NCBI RefSeq assembly: GCF_943590815.1
Contig: NZ_CALSBS010000021.1
Location: 26,998 to 90,997 of the forward strand
From: Pseudocitrobacter vendiensis
GTDB taxonomy: Bacteria > Pseudomonadota > Gammaproteobacteria > Enterobacterales > Enterobacteriaceae
Length of the DNA stretch: 64,000 nucleotides
Reading direction: 5' to 3'
The notes under the pieces are model-generated. The model was not told the DNA's origin, made no database searches, and saw nothing but the letters and a program-made list of their open reading frames with translations. Below are positions 17,074 to 25,669 of this stretch, in pieces (position 1 is the first letter of the stretch; every line of letters begins with the position of its first letter). Made by a program: the position numbers and the translations under genes.

Positions 17074-17654
17074 TTCGGCACCTCCCTGACAGCTTCTTCA
17101 AAGAAACGCTGGAATTCTGCTGCGGTGATCCGCACCATCCCACCGGGTGCCTGCGTGGAGTGCCCCATTTCAAGCGGGTATGCATACGGGACGTTGTTGC
17201 AGAAGTAGATGGATTTCATGCCGACCTTGAACAGTGACAGCGTATAGTTGCCAGCTGCTTTTGTCAGGTCGCCGGTCTTATCAATTCGCCCGGTTTCGTC
17301 TGTTGTCGGTGCATCAAACGATACCTGCCAGTTACCGCGAAAACGCCCGCCGGTGTAACCTGGTGGCGCAGAGATATCCATACCATCCACCAGCCGGGCC
17401 TTTTTCTTCAGTCGCCCGGTTTTGGTGAGGTTGTCAGGGTTCGCGCGTTGCGCCTCGTTATGGTCGTAAACAGCACGATTATAGGAAACGGCTGTCTGGT
17501 TAACTTCCCACAACTCCGGATTGCCTACAGGCGACATCATCACCAGTTGGTTAAGTATTTTAATGCCGACAGCACGCACCACTGCTTCCTGATTGGCTTT
17601 GGCCTTATTCACGAAAGCCGTGATTTCAGCCACGAAAGCGGCGTTCTCGCCCAT
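17070..17654 (-). CDS. Tail completion / neck protein Z-like (HK97 gp10 type)
   Basis: 194 aa, MGENAAFVAEITAFVNKAK. It carries the landmarks of lambda gpZ/HK97 gp10-like proteins: a helical N-terminus, SPVGNPELW with a nearby FRGNWQVSFD, NNVPYAYPLEMGHSTQAPGG and a C-terminal VRITAAEFQRFFEEAV. These proteins act at the head-tail interface and are needed for infectivity. Genes on both sides (stopper-like and terminator-like) support the neck assignment. Confidence 0.8.
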   Translation of the reverse strand: MGENAAFVAEITAFVNKAKANQEAVVRAVGIKILNQLVMMSPVGNPELWEVNQTAVSYNRAVYDHNEAQRANPDNLTKTGRLKKKARLVDGMDISAPPGYTGGRFRGNWQVSFDAPTTDETGRIDKTGDLTKAAGNYTLSLFKVGMKSIYFCNNVPYAYPLEMGHSTQAPGGMVRITAAEFQRFFEEAVREVPK

Positions 17655-17655
17655 G

Positions 17656-18006
17656 TTATGCCCTCAGTTGCGCTTTGTAGCAGAGCACCAGAGCAGCAGG
17701 TTTTGCCGGGTTCGGTTTGACAACACGGTATGCGGTGCCGTCAATATCGACAACATCGCCGATTTTAATTTCCTGCTCTGCCGTAAAAACGATCCGTACG
17801 TCGCCGTTAACGATGACCGTTCCATCAATTTCGCCCGGCGCGTATTCGGTCTTCACGCCCACTGCGAAGAACTGTACCGCATCAGTTTTATGCTCAACGC
17901 CGCCGACAACCGTTACTGAGCCCTTGCGGGTGACGTTGTATGATGCTCCGTTCTGCCTGAGCATGCGGGTTGTTCTGGCCTGCATACGTTGGTAATCAAT
18001 AGGCAT
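17656..18006 (-). CDS. Head-tail stopper-like protein
   Basis: 116 aa, MPIDYQRMQARTTRMLRQNG. Small beta-barrel-like protein (TEYAPGEIDGTVIVNGDVRI; KIGDVVDIDGTAYRVVKPNP) of the type found after the head-tail adaptor in siphophages (lambda FII/SPP1 gp16-like in position). It would close the head after DNA packaging and dock the tail. Identification rests on position, size and the VxxGDxxIxF...IGDxVxIDGxxYxVV pattern, not on a precise family match. Confidence 0.65.
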   Translation of the reverse strand: MPIDYQRMQARTTRMLRQNGASYNVTRKGSVTVVGGVEHKTDAVQFFAVGVKTEYAPGEIDGTVIVNGDVRIVFTAEQEIKIGDVVDIDGTAYRVVKPNPAKPAALVLCYKAQLRA

Positions 18007-18009
18007 TTG

Positions 18010-18270
18010 TCAGCGCCTCTCGATTTGCAGATTTATAAAGTCAGATTTGAGTGATTCGATAGCGCCCACCATAACGTACGGCAAACCACCGCTATGCCAG
18101 GCATCCATAACCGCACCACCATCTTCAATGAGCAAAATCGCCATGCTGCGATAGTTGCCTTCGCGAGCAGCATGAAGTGCCTCTTCCAGAAGCCTTATAA
18201 CCTCGGCTCGGTTATGTTCCAGACCGGCATCTTTTCTGCTCGTCAGGTTAATAACTTTCAGGTCCGGCAT
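18010..18270 (-). CDS. Small head-tail region protein, function unknown
   Basis: 86 aa from MPDLKVINLTSRKDAGLEHN. The ATG at 18268-18270 has an AGAGGG RBS; a longer in-frame start inside the upstream gene lacks one. Predicted mostly helical: EALHAAREGNYRSMAILLIE, then a Gly-rich turn GGAVMDAWHSGG and a C-terminal helix. Small proteins with this IEDGG...IE(S/A)LK pattern are common at this place in enterobacterial prophages, but I know no function. It sits between the adaptor-like gene and the stopper-like gene. Confidence 0.55.
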   Translation of the reverse strand: MPDLKVINLTSRKDAGLEHNRAEVIRLLEEALHAAREGNYRSMAILLIEDGGAVMDAWHSGGLPYVMVGAIESLKSDFINLQIERR

Positions 18271-18271
18271 A

Positions 18272-18754
18272 TCATGCCCTCTCAGCAAATGCATTGATGG
18301 CGTAGCCACGACCACCAGCGAGGTCGCCCAGCAGCGCCATGACAGCAGGATAAGACGGGGTGAAGACTTCGCCATCTGCGACCGCATAGGTCATAGTGAC
18401 AGCGCCTTCCACACGCTCAGTTTTCACCGCAGCCTCGCGCACGCTGGAAAGTAAATCGCCGTCGATTGCCTCTACTGCCAGCATGCACTGCGCGGTAATC
18501 ACCTGCCGCGGGACTTCATCCGGCGGAAAATCATGATCGTCCAGAATGACATTTACGCGTGGCCATGCCAGCGGCTGGCTTGGGTCAGTTTTTGAACCAA
18601 TCCAGTCCAGCCCTTCCAGGTAGTCCATCGCTTTAATCAGCAGCGGTATAAGGCTGTCCGGCAACGTTATGCCGCGTAGCGCGCCGAATGCGGTTAAATC
18701 GGCTTCAGTGGCATAGCTGTTGGCATCCGGGGAAGTGATATCGGTATTGATCAT
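18272..18754 (-). CDS. Head-tail adaptor-like protein (DnaT-like family)
   Basis: 160 aa, MINTDITSPDANSYATEADL. It has the YLEGLDWIGSKTDPSQPLAWPR segment (cited by WIGSKTDPSQPLAWPR) and DDHDFPPDEVPRQVITAQCM, typical of phage proteins annotated 'putative DnaT-like ssDNA binding protein'. By gene order they are head completion or adaptor proteins. It lies directly after the capsid/Ig genes and before the stopper-like gene. The DnaT name reflects a weak profile match and should not be read as a replication role here. A small GGGGC/GCCCC hairpin at 18769-18786 precedes it. Confidence 0.7.
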   Translation of the reverse strand: MINTDITSPDANSYATEADLTAFGALRGITLPDSLIPLLIKAMDYLEGLDWIGSKTDPSQPLAWPRVNVILDDHDFPPDEVPRQVITAQCMLAVEAIDGDLLSSVREAAVKTERVEGAVTMTYAVADGEVFTPSYPAVMALLGDLAGGRGYAINAFAERA

Positions 18755-18789
18755 CGAGTCATCCAGTTATGGGGCTTTCGCCCCATGCG

Positions 18790-19074
18790 TTAATCACCGG
18801 AAGGCGCTGTGAAGGTGATGTCTTCAGTGGTTTTAGCCACACCATCAACCGTACCGGTTACCGTGAAGGTGCCAGCCGCGTCTGATGTGAGTTTCACCGT
18901 TGCACCACCAGCAGAGCCGGTTTGAGAACTGGCCGTGCTGAGCGTGCCGCCTGTGGAGGTCCACGCGACAGTTTTACCGGATACACCGGAACCGTTCAGC
19001 GTGTACTTCAGGGACACCGTTACCGCGTCAGTGCTGTCAGCAGTTGCGGACGTTTTATCCGCTGACAGCGTTAC
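18790..19074 (-). CDS. Ig-like (Big-type) domain reading frame, probably a -1 frameshift extension of the capsid protein
   Basis: The frame starts at the capsid stop and encodes VTLSADKTSATADSTDAVTV, then VSLKYTLNGSGVSGKTVAW, TGGTLSTASSQTGSAGG and TFTVTGTVDGVAKTT, ending at 18790: one complete bacterial Ig-like domain of about 95 aa. The first usable start is a GTG at 19017 with no RBS, and it would cut off the first beta strand. The domain frame is -1 relative to the capsid and continuous with it through GGT GGG GGA GTA. Phage Ig-like domains are often attached to capsid or tail proteins by frameshifting and decorate the virion, probably binding carbohydrates (family knowledge). Confidence 0.72.
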   Translation of the reverse strand, partial: VTLSADKTSATADSTDAVTVSLKYTLNGSGVSGKTVAWTSTGGTLSTASSQTGSAGGATVKLTSDAAGTFTVTGTVDGVAKTTEDITFTAPSGD

Positions 19075-20024
19075 TCCCCCACCGCAGATTCCAGTTTGAT
19101 CAGCACGCCAGCCGTGGATTTGTTACTGGTGAAGTGCTTCTTCCAGTTGCCCGCAGTGCCGATCGCGGTCAGGTCAGGGTTATCACCTTTGGCGGTATCC
19201 CAGCTATAACCCAGCAAATCAACGTTCACCACGCCTTCAGCGCGATAGCCAACCGCAAGGTTTTCCTGGTCGTTGATATCGTAGGAACGGAAGCCCGGAG
19301 CCTGAGACTCAGTGACGGTTACAGCACCGGCCACCAGCCCAAGGATGGCATCAGCATCCATGGTATCGGTCACCAGCACTGGTTTACCCAGCGTGCCCGG
19401 CTGCCCGCCGTAAACCACCACGCCCGCTTCTTCGTAGATTTTGTTGGCAATCGCCTCATCCACAATGTCGAAGTAGGTCGCGGAGTGCATCACGAACAGA
19501 ACCACGCGGTTAAACTTGTCGCCGTATTTGCGCAGGCCACGCGTCAGCGTCTTTTTACCGTCGGTCTCAATGTCGGCGGTTACCACCATGTCGGCATTAG
19601 CACCAATCGCCGCAGTCAGCGCTTTCAGGCCATATTTCACGTAGCCTTCCAGGGTGGCATCTGCCACATCAACGCCGATCACTTCGGAGAATTCATCAAC
19701 GGAGCGACCACGACGTTTGAAGGCCTCTTCCGTGGTTTCATACGGACCGTATTTCCACGGCGCTTTAACGGATACCGCTTCACCGGCACCGATTTTTTTC
19801 CCTGTAACTTTATCGACAGAGTTCACATCACGCGATTCGATGGAGCCGCCGACTTTGTAGAAGGCGCGCTTACGGAAGTCGCCCTCAATCAGTTCGTTAT
19901 CCAGCAGAATCGCACCATTGGAGGAAGCGTTGAACACATCCAGATTGTCCTGACGACGCTCGAGGAACGAGGTCTGCGCCAGGTCGTCATAAATAACCAG
20001 GTCGGTATTAACAGTCGTAGCCAT
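19071..20024 (-). CDS. Major capsid protein
   Basis: 317 aa beginning MATTVNTDLVIYDDLAQTSF, with LDVFNASSNGAILLDNELI, SVKAPWKYGPYETTEEAFKR and GVVVYGGQPGTLGKPVLVTD. This matches the HK97-fold capsid family seen in prophages with a DUF4055 portal, a separate scaffold and no fused protease. It follows the scaffold at 12 bp and has a good RBS. The 3' end (GCG GTG GGG GAG TAA) overlaps the Ig-like frame. Stoichiometry would be several hundred copies per head, a minority with the Ig extension if frameshifting is real. Confidence 0.88.
   Translation of the reverse strand: MATTVNTDLVIYDDLAQTSFLERRQDNLDVFNASSNGAILLDNELIEGDFRKRAFYKVGGSIESRDVNSVDKVTGKKIGAGEAVSVKAPWKYGPYETTEEAFKRRGRSVDEFSEVIGVDVADATLEGYVKYGLKALTAAIGANADMVVTADIETDGKKTLTRGLRKYGDKFNRVVLFVMHSATYFDIVDEAIANKIYEEAGVVVYGGQPGTLGKPVLVTDTMDADAILGLVAGAVTVTESQAPGFRSYDINDQENLAVGYRAEGVVNVDLLGYSWDTAKGDNPDLTAIGTAGNWKKHFTSNKSTAGVLIKLESAVGE
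19074..19082 (-). promoter_or_regulatory. Candidate -1 frameshift site at the capsid stop (G run)
   Basis: The last capsid codons GTG GGG GAG TAA contain five consecutive G (19080-19076). A P-site tRNA-Gly on GGG can re-pair with GGG one base back, after which GGA GTA ACG leads into the Ig-like domain. It is not a perfect X XXY YYZ heptamer. Confidence 0.5.
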
Positions 20025-20036
20025 GGTTTAAATCCC

Positions 20037-20813
20037 TTATTTCGGAAGTTTGAGGAAGGCCTTCTGGCCGTGTTTGCGGAGGTAATCCGCTTTATCGCTG
20101 GCGCTCATTTCGGAACGTTTCAGGTTGCCGCCACCGCCACCCGGCTTATGTCCACCAGCGCCAGTACCTTCGGCGCGCGGGAACAGGTGCGGAGCCGTCT
20201 CCTTAAGAGACTCCGCCCATTCGAGGGGGCTAAGTGGGGTTTTGCCATCTTTGCCGAACAGAACATCGCCATTTGCATCAACTGCTACGGCCTCGCCTTC
20301 GTCGTTGAGCTGGAATGTGCCTTTGGCACGTAAAATCAGATCGTCAGATGCTTCCGGCAGCGCGCCCGTCTTCGCGGCGGCTGCTCGGATTGCATCACCC
20401 AGGACGCGATCCCGGAATTTATTGGAGAACGCTTCGGCTTTATCCGCGCGTTCATTTGCTGCTTTGATTTGCTTATCGACATCAGCACGCATGCGCTCGG
20501 TGCGCTTATCCAGCACCTCGTCAATTTTTCCGGCTGCGATAAGCTTTACCTCTTCGTCGTCAGAAAAACGCTGGAGAATGCCGCGAACAGCGTCCGGGTC
20601 GATACCGTCATAGCGGGAAAGGTTTTCTTTCTGCTGTTTAATGGTGCCCAGCAGTTCGCTATTTTTCGTTTTCAGGCCCGTGACTTCGCTGTTCACGCGC
20701 TCATCAATCAGCTTCTGGATTTCAGGGGTGATTTCAATATCACCACCGCCACCAGCACCTTCGCCATTGCCTTCAGGCGCGTAATATTTCAGAAGCATTT
20801 GTCGAATTAACAT
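20037..20813 (-). CDS. Capsid scaffolding protein
   Basis: 258 aa, start MLIRQMLLKYYAPEGNGEG with GAGGGG 5 bp upstream. A Gly-rich N-terminal linker is followed by a long charged helical region (ITPEIQKLIDERVNSEVTGL ... KIDEVLDKRTERMRADVDKQ), and the basic C-terminus ends LRKHGQKAFLKLPK. This is the usual build of phage GP20/scaffold proteins, expressed directly before the capsid, assembling the procapsid and then leaving it. No protease motif is visible. Confidence 0.82.
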   Translation of the reverse strand: MLIRQMLLKYYAPEGNGEGAGGGGDIEITPEIQKLIDERVNSEVTGLKTKNSELLGTIKQQKENLSRYDGIDPDAVRGILQRFSDDEEVKLIAAGKIDEVLDKRTERMRADVDKQIKAANERADKAEAFSNKFRDRVLGDAIRAAAAKTGALPEASDDLILRAKGTFQLNDEGEAVAVDANGDVLFGKDGKTPLSPLEWAESLKETAPHLFPRAEGTGAGGHKPGGGGGNLKRSEMSASDKADYLRKHGQKAFLKLPK

Positions 20814-20848
20814 AATTTCCCCTCGGGATTTTGTCGGGCCTCGCCCAT

Positions 20849-20875
20849 AAAAAAGCCCCGGCGGTTGCCAGGGCG
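20849..20875 (-). terminator. Terminator-like hairpin before the scaffold gene
   Basis: Minus-strand stem built from GCCCTGGC / GCCGGGGC around AACC, followed by six T and ATGGGCGAGG. Lies between the head morphogenesis gene and the scaffold. Confidence 0.58.
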
Positions 20876-20893
20876 TGAATCAGGTGATGAATA

Positions 20894-21991
20894 TTAGCTG
20901 TCAGTCGCTGATAGCTGTCTGAGTTCCTCGAGTGAGAGCCACTCGCCTTTATCCGTGAACATTTCCCCCAGGTCGATTTCCCCTGCGCGGAACATCCGGC
21001 CACGCTCAGAGCCCAGAACCTGATCCTGACGCTGCGGCGACTGGCGCCTCAGCCATTCGAGATACGTTGTCTTCGCCGGAACCTGTCCGTCCATGCTGGC
21101 GCGCGTGCCTTCGTCCATCTCATCAATATCGATGCCCAGTTCCCGCCACGACTTCAAAATCAGCGTTTCGGTTGAGCGACAGCAGAAATGAATTTTTCCG
21201 GGGCCCTGCAAATACGGCACCTTGTGCCCTATCGGCTTGTTCTCCAGCGTGTAGCGCAGCAGGTCGCGGATAATGCAGTCGTGGCTGGTTTTGTTGTCCA
21301 GCGTAGACAGCCACTGTTTACCCTTCACAATATCGCTGTTGGAGGCAGTGAAGCTGTTCCGCGCGGTAGCGGCCAGATGATTCACAGCCGTCTTTGCAAT
21401 GCTCGCCGCGTTGGCCCTGCTCATTTGCAGCGCGCCGTCACGGTAATCTTTGTTGGCGTGCCCTCGCACATTGCGCGCGATGGCTTCCACCGTATCGCCG
21501 GCCAGATATCCGCGGCGTATGGCGTTCGTGATGCGCGCCAGCCTGTCCGACTCCAGATTACTCGCCCACTCACTCAGCAGTCGCCCCTGAAAGGGCTGAG
21601 ACATCGCGGCGGCGTAAACCATATCGGCGGTAATTCCCTGCATCGGATAGCGGGAAAGAACCTGTGATGGCAGAAGGGAGTCGAACAGGCTCATCTGATA
21701 ACTGGCCTCGTTCTTTGCCAGCGTCAGCAGCTCATCCTGTAAACCAGTGTGCATCGATGCAACGGCCTGCTGGTTAAGCTCGCGCACGCTGCCCAGCAGA
21801 CTTTCAAGACGCGTAACGGTGAAGCTTTCAGGCGGCAACTTGTCCAGCGCATCCAGCAGACGCGCCGACAGGTCAGCGTCTGTTTCGTTCAGCAGCTTAA
21901 CCATCCGGTTAGCCACGCCCGTCGCATAACGGCTAATCCAGACGGAATGCGCAATGGCCTCGTCCCGCAGGCTTTCGTTTACGGTTGCCAT
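20894..21991 (-). CDS. Head morphogenesis protein (Mu gpF / SPP1 gp7 type)
   Basis: 365 aa, MATVNESLRDEAIAHSVWIS. The first ~200 residues are helical. The C-terminal part has the SPP1 gp7/Mu gpF signature: KTAVNHLAATARNSFTASNS, KGKQWLSTLDNKTSHDCIIRD (cited by STLDNKTSHDCI) and GKIHFCCRST. In related phages this minor head protein binds the portal and is carried into the cell with DNA. Gene order (portal, then this, then scaffold, capsid) fits. It lies 1 bp from the portal gene. Confidence 0.88.
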   Translation of the reverse strand: MATVNESLRDEAIAHSVWISRYATGVANRMVKLLNETDADLSARLLDALDKLPPESFTVTRLESLLGSVRELNQQAVASMHTGLQDELLTLAKNEASYQMSLFDSLLPSQVLSRYPMQGITADMVYAAAMSQPFQGRLLSEWASNLESDRLARITNAIRRGYLAGDTVEAIARNVRGHANKDYRDGALQMSRANAASIAKTAVNHLAATARNSFTASNSDIVKGKQWLSTLDNKTSHDCIIRDLLRYTLENKPIGHKVPYLQGPGKIHFCCRSTETLILKSWRELGIDIDEMDEGTRASMDGQVPAKTTYLEWLRRQSPQRQDQVLGSERGRMFRAGEIDLGEMFTDKGEWLSLEELRQLSATDS

Positions 21992-21992
21992 A

Positions 21993-23381
21993 TCAGCCCC
22001 CGGTCAGCGTGGGAGCCTGATTGCGAAGCTCATCAATCACATCATCCGGTCTGTCTGCCGGGTCGATGAGGTCGAGCTTCTGCAGCGCCCGAATCAAGTC
22101 ACTATCGCGCAGCGCGCCGGACTGCCAGGCGTTCACAATAGCGGTTACCATGCCAGATTCGGCAACTTTAGCGATGAATTCCTGGTTGATGGTGTAGGCA
22201 GGTTCATCGCCTTTAATCCCCAGGTACTTTGCGCACCAGCCCAGTGCCAGCGTGTAAGCCTCGGAAACGTTGGAAACGCAGATACCCAGTACTGACGTTG
22301 ATGCGCTCTGCTCACCGCTGGCCTGCGTCGCCGTTTTCGCCGTGGCGTTCTGCTCAATCAGCCGCGCGCCAAGCTGCACCATGTAGTCGCGCTTACTGTC
22401 CATTGCCTCTTTAGCCAGCATGTTCGGCTGCGCCTGGGCATAGCCAAAAGAGCCCTCTTTAGGCAATAGAAGTGGTGAGCGGGAACCGATTTTGACGCCT
22501 TTCTTTTCGAGGTGATCGCGCCAGTTGGTATCAAGACCGGTTATGTAGGGCTGGACCTGTCCGCAGAACCAGACGCTATCTTCATAATCTGCGCTGTTGC
22601 GGTAATGCCCATGGTTAATTTCCACCAGCGCAGCCAGTGGTGAATCATCAATTGTCGGATCGTTGTTTTGGGCGCCTACAAACGTGAACGGGATTTCGTC
22701 CCAGTAATCCATTCCTTTTGGCTTAGGATGGTATTCGCTATCGACGGTATAGGTTCCGCTTTCCGTTCCTCCTGAACGGCGCCATACACGGCAAACAAAT
22801 TTACCGTCCTCCAGCGCCAGCTCACGATACTGAATCTCGTCCTTGTAAGCATAACCGTCCGGCTCTTCCACACATTCGCGCAGCACCACCAGCACCAGTT
22901 GATCGCGTCCGTTAATGCGCTTTGTTCGCCAGTTGATGACATTCTCTGCCGGATAGCGGAGGATGATCGCTTCGCTGGTCACTTCAGCGTAATCGACATA
23001 AATGCCTTCTCGCGCAACCTCCAACACGTTCTCTGCCACAAGCTGCGACTGCTGATAGATACTGGTACCGGCTCCGTCTGCATTATCTAACAGGTATTTC
23101 AGCTTCTCCGGTCCATTGAACGTGGGGTCTTTTCGATACGCCATGCCAAGCATGCCAATCTTCGTATTACCGGCAATGGCGTAGAAAATTGCGCGGCTTA
23201 GATAGTCCTCATTGCGTTTGCGGTTGCGTGTGGATTTATCGGTAGGGTCGAGTAAAGGCAGGTATTTATTACCCGCAGCCTTCACGGCCTCCACTCCTTT
23301 GCAGAAATCCCGGTATTTCTTCCAGGCAGCAGAAGCCGCCCGGTGTTCTGGTCGAACCCAGGTGATGTCGTCGTTTGCCAT
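21993..23381 (-). CDS. Portal protein (DUF4055 family)
   Basis: 462 aa, MANDDITWVRPEHRAASAAW. The early motif AVKAAGNKYLPLLDPTD and later MGMAYRKDP, YAEVTSEAIILRYPAENVIN and PYITGLDTNWRD match DUF4055 portals of siphophages with this head module. The portal forms the dodecameric ring at the unique vertex through which the terminase packages DNA. It overlaps nothing and lies 1 bp downstream of terL, in the usual terminase-portal order. Confidence 0.88.
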   Translation of the reverse strand: MANDDITWVRPEHRAASAAWKKYRDFCKGVEAVKAAGNKYLPLLDPTDKSTRNRKRNEDYLSRAIFYAIAGNTKIGMLGMAYRKDPTFNGPEKLKYLLDNADGAGTSIYQQSQLVAENVLEVAREGIYVDYAEVTSEAIILRYPAENVINWRTKRINGRDQLVLVVLRECVEEPDGYAYKDEIQYRELALEDGKFVCRVWRRSGGTESGTYTVDSEYHPKPKGMDYWDEIPFTFVGAQNNDPTIDDSPLAALVEINHGHYRNSADYEDSVWFCGQVQPYITGLDTNWRDHLEKKGVKIGSRSPLLLPKEGSFGYAQAQPNMLAKEAMDSKRDYMVQLGARLIEQNATAKTATQASGEQSASTSVLGICVSNVSEAYTLALGWCAKYLGIKGDEPAYTINQEFIAKVAESGMVTAIVNAWQSGALRDSDLIRALQKLDLIDPADRPDDVIDELRNQAPTLTGG

Positions 23382-23382
23382 A

Positions 23383-24690
23383 TCAGAAAGTGGTATCCAT
23401 GGTGATTGAGTATGCCGGCTTCACGATGGGGTAATCCTTCACGATGAAGTACCCACCAGCATCATTGGGGTGATCGTTGTCCGCTGATTTATCCGGTTCG
23501 CCGTTGGCCGCCCAGATTTGTTGTTCGAGGCTTTCTGTATAAACCGGGCAGTTCTGCACGTTCACCAGATAGCGGCGCTCGCCGTTGGCGTTGCAGAACA
23601 TAGCGTTCATCGAGTTGATACGGTCTTTAACTGGCGGGTTAGCGTCATCAACAATAACGCTGAATCCGGCATCGCTCAGTTGCGCGATATCGGTCTTGCT
23701 GGCGTTCTGGGATTTACGTGAATCGCCGGAAGCATCTGGATAGATGTAAATCTCACGGTTTTTCACATAGCGACCATCTTCATAGCGCCAGAACTCCTCC
23801 TGAATTCGCTTAATCATCGCCGGAGTGTCGTAAACCTTGACCAGTTCGCGAACAGCACGCGGCAAGCCATTACGTTTTACGTGAACAATCGCGGCCATTT
23901 TCCCCACGTTAAAGTCCATGCCTATAAACAGGGCGTCATTGTCCTGAATCTCGTCAGTACAGTTATTCAGCTTGCGGTTGAAGGTGTGATAAATCGTGCC
24001 GCTGTTAAGGTTGGTGAACTTCCCGCGCAGATATGCCTGAATCAGTTCATCAGGGTAAGAACTCAGAAGCGAGGGAATGTAATCGGCAGGCAGGTTCTTC
24101 GCGTTGTCAAACGTACTGGCCTGAATTAAACCGTACAGCGTCGCCAGTTCAGGCTTTTCACGCACAGCCTTCACAAACTGCTGATAAACGAACTTGAAGC
24201 CTTCCGGCGTCGTGGTGACATCGATACCGTTACGCAGCCCGTCAACCTTGTAACGCATACGGGCGATGATTTTTCGCCATGCCTGCTGCGCTTTGGCTGC
24301 CGCCATCACATCAAGCTCATCGACCATTGCATTGCCAATTTTGAACCCGACTATAGAGCCGGGCTTCTCCATCGAGCGGCAGATGGTTGTCCCGCGGTAA
24401 CGTCGCCCCTCGTAGAAGTGAACCTCTTTGTTCCCCTCGTTGATTTTGACGCTCAGGCCCCAGTCGAAGGCCACCTCTTCAATCGTCGGATAGAAGATGT
24501 CGCGAATCTGCGGATACGTCGGCGCAAAGTACCCCTGATTTATTTTCGGGTGCTCCCACATCCCTTTACAGATACCGCCACAACCTACCCACGTCTTACC
24601 GGAACCGAACCCGGCAACATAGGCTTTGAACTTGTGCTGCATCGCGAGGAAGCGCGCCTGCGGGATGTTAAGTGTCGGGCTGATCCCCAT
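23383..24690 (-). CDS. terL: Terminase large subunit
   Basis: 435 aa. ATPase part: Walker A GFGSGKT at 27-33 and Walker B AMVDELD at 121-127. Nuclease part: Asp259 in IGMDFNVG, Asp319/Asp323 in YPDASGDSRKS and a C-terminal acidic NDHPNDAGG. This is the two-domain build of phage packaging motors that cut concatemers and pump DNA into the procapsid through the portal. Overlaps the small subunit by 23 bp. Whether packaging is headful or cos cannot be judged; no cos-like site was recognised. Confidence 0.93.
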   Translation of the reverse strand: MGISPTLNIPQARFLAMQHKFKAYVAGFGSGKTWVGCGGICKGMWEHPKINQGYFAPTYPQIRDIFYPTIEEVAFDWGLSVKINEGNKEVHFYEGRRYRGTTICRSMEKPGSIVGFKIGNAMVDELDVMAAAKAQQAWRKIIARMRYKVDGLRNGIDVTTTPEGFKFVYQQFVKAVREKPELATLYGLIQASTFDNAKNLPADYIPSLLSSYPDELIQAYLRGKFTNLNSGTIYHTFNRKLNNCTDEIQDNDALFIGMDFNVGKMAAIVHVKRNGLPRAVRELVKVYDTPAMIKRIQEEFWRYEDGRYVKNREIYIYPDASGDSRKSQNASKTDIAQLSDAGFSVIVDDANPPVKDRINSMNAMFCNANGERRYLVNVQNCPVYTESLEQQIWAANGEPDKSADNDHPNDAGGYFIVKDYPIVKPAYSITMDTTF

Positions 24691-25657
24691 CGTCCGCCCT
24701 CGCGTCTACTACGTTGATATTGATTGCAACTGGCGTTGGTTCGTCATCCTCGCCATCACCGGCCAGCTCTTTACGGAGTTTCTCAACCTCCAGCCGGCGG
24801 CGGTCAATTTCAATCTGCTGCAGACGCTGCGCGAACTCACTATCAGCCAGGCCAAGCCGCTTCATTACCGCCTCGAACATCTTCTCTCTGCTGATTGAAG
24901 TGATTTCCACGCCGTTCTTACCCACCTTCACGCCGGAATATGCCAGCGCGGCAGTCGGAGGAAGGAATCGTGAATCAGGAAAGTGAGGACGACCTATCCC
25001 ATCGCCATTGCAGCGAGGGCATTCTGGATTTGGCTCCCTGTTGTGATCGTAGCCATAGCCGCCAGTGTCTTCGGGTTGTTTGGCCCCTTCTCGCCCCTCA
25101 ACCTTTGCCGTTTCCTCATCGAACTCGACCGCATCGCGCCACTGGTAATGATGACCGAAGCCCCAGCAGTAACGACAAGCGCCCCGGCGGTATTGTGAGA
25201 GTTGGTTTGCATCGAAGGTGGCGAGCTGCCACATCTGCGCCAGCACTTCATCGGCATCTGCCAGCGTGCGTGCAATGGAGGCTTTCTGCTGCTGCGCAAT
25301 AGCCTGCGCAACGTTAGGATTCGCTATGAGCTGACGACCATAATTCGAATCGCTATATCCTGCACGCTCTGCGGCGGCAGTCGCATTCTGGTCTTTCAGA
25401 TATTCAGCGATGAAGAGCTTTATCTTTGGACTCAGCTTACTGTCCACCAGCTCTTCGGCGCTCTTTTCAACTTGCGCAGTGCGCACTTTCTTCTGCGCAG
25501 ATTTTTGCGCACTTTGCGCAGTTGGTTTTTTGATATATCGGCGGGCGGTGGCGTAGTTCAGTCCCTGCGCTTCACACCAGTCTTTCGGTGATACGCCTGA
25601 TTTGGCATGCTCGGACAGGAACCGCTTCTGAAGCTCGCCCCAGTCCGGTTTTGCCAT
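24668..25657 (-). CDS. terS: Terminase small subunit with inserted zinc-binding segment
   Basis: 329 aa, longer than most small subunits. N-terminal helix-turn-helix (KSGVSPKDWCEAQGLNYATA), a second HTH typical of Terminase_2 (FIAEYLKDQNATAAAERAGY), a cysteine-rich insertion with CRYC at ~182-185, a nearby HH, and CPRC at ~226 (two CxxC pairs, probably one zinc), then a C-terminal coiled coil for oligomerisation and an acidic tail. It recognises phage DNA and delivers it to the large subunit. The acidic repeat EDDEPTP lies close to the overlap with terL. Confidence 0.9.
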   Translation of the reverse strand: MAKPDWGELQKRFLSEHAKSGVSPKDWCEAQGLNYATARRYIKKPTAQSAQKSAQKKVRTAQVEKSAEELVDSKLSPKIKLFIAEYLKDQNATAAAERAGYSDSNYGRQLIANPNVAQAIAQQQKASIARTLADADEVLAQMWQLATFDANQLSQYRRGACRYCWGFGHHYQWRDAVEFDEETAKVEGREGAKQPEDTGGYGYDHNREPNPECPRCNGDGIGRPHFPDSRFLPPTAALAYSGVKVGKNGVEITSISREKMFEAVMKRLGLADSEFAQRLQQIEIDRRRLEVEKLRKELAGDGEDDEPTPVAININVVDARADDGDQPDT

Positions 25658-25669
25658 TGTGGCCGCCTT

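Noticed and set aside
18272..18754. Taking the DnaT-like name as evidence of a replication protein
   Set aside because: The gene lies in the head-tail block between capsid and stopper-like genes; position favours a head completion role and the name comes from a weak family label.
19044..20333. Long + strand open frame of 429 aa opposite the capsid and scaffold genes
   Set aside because: It is antisense to two clear virion genes, has no RBS or family motifs, and its composition (His, Arg, Val, Phe rich) is that of a shadow frame.
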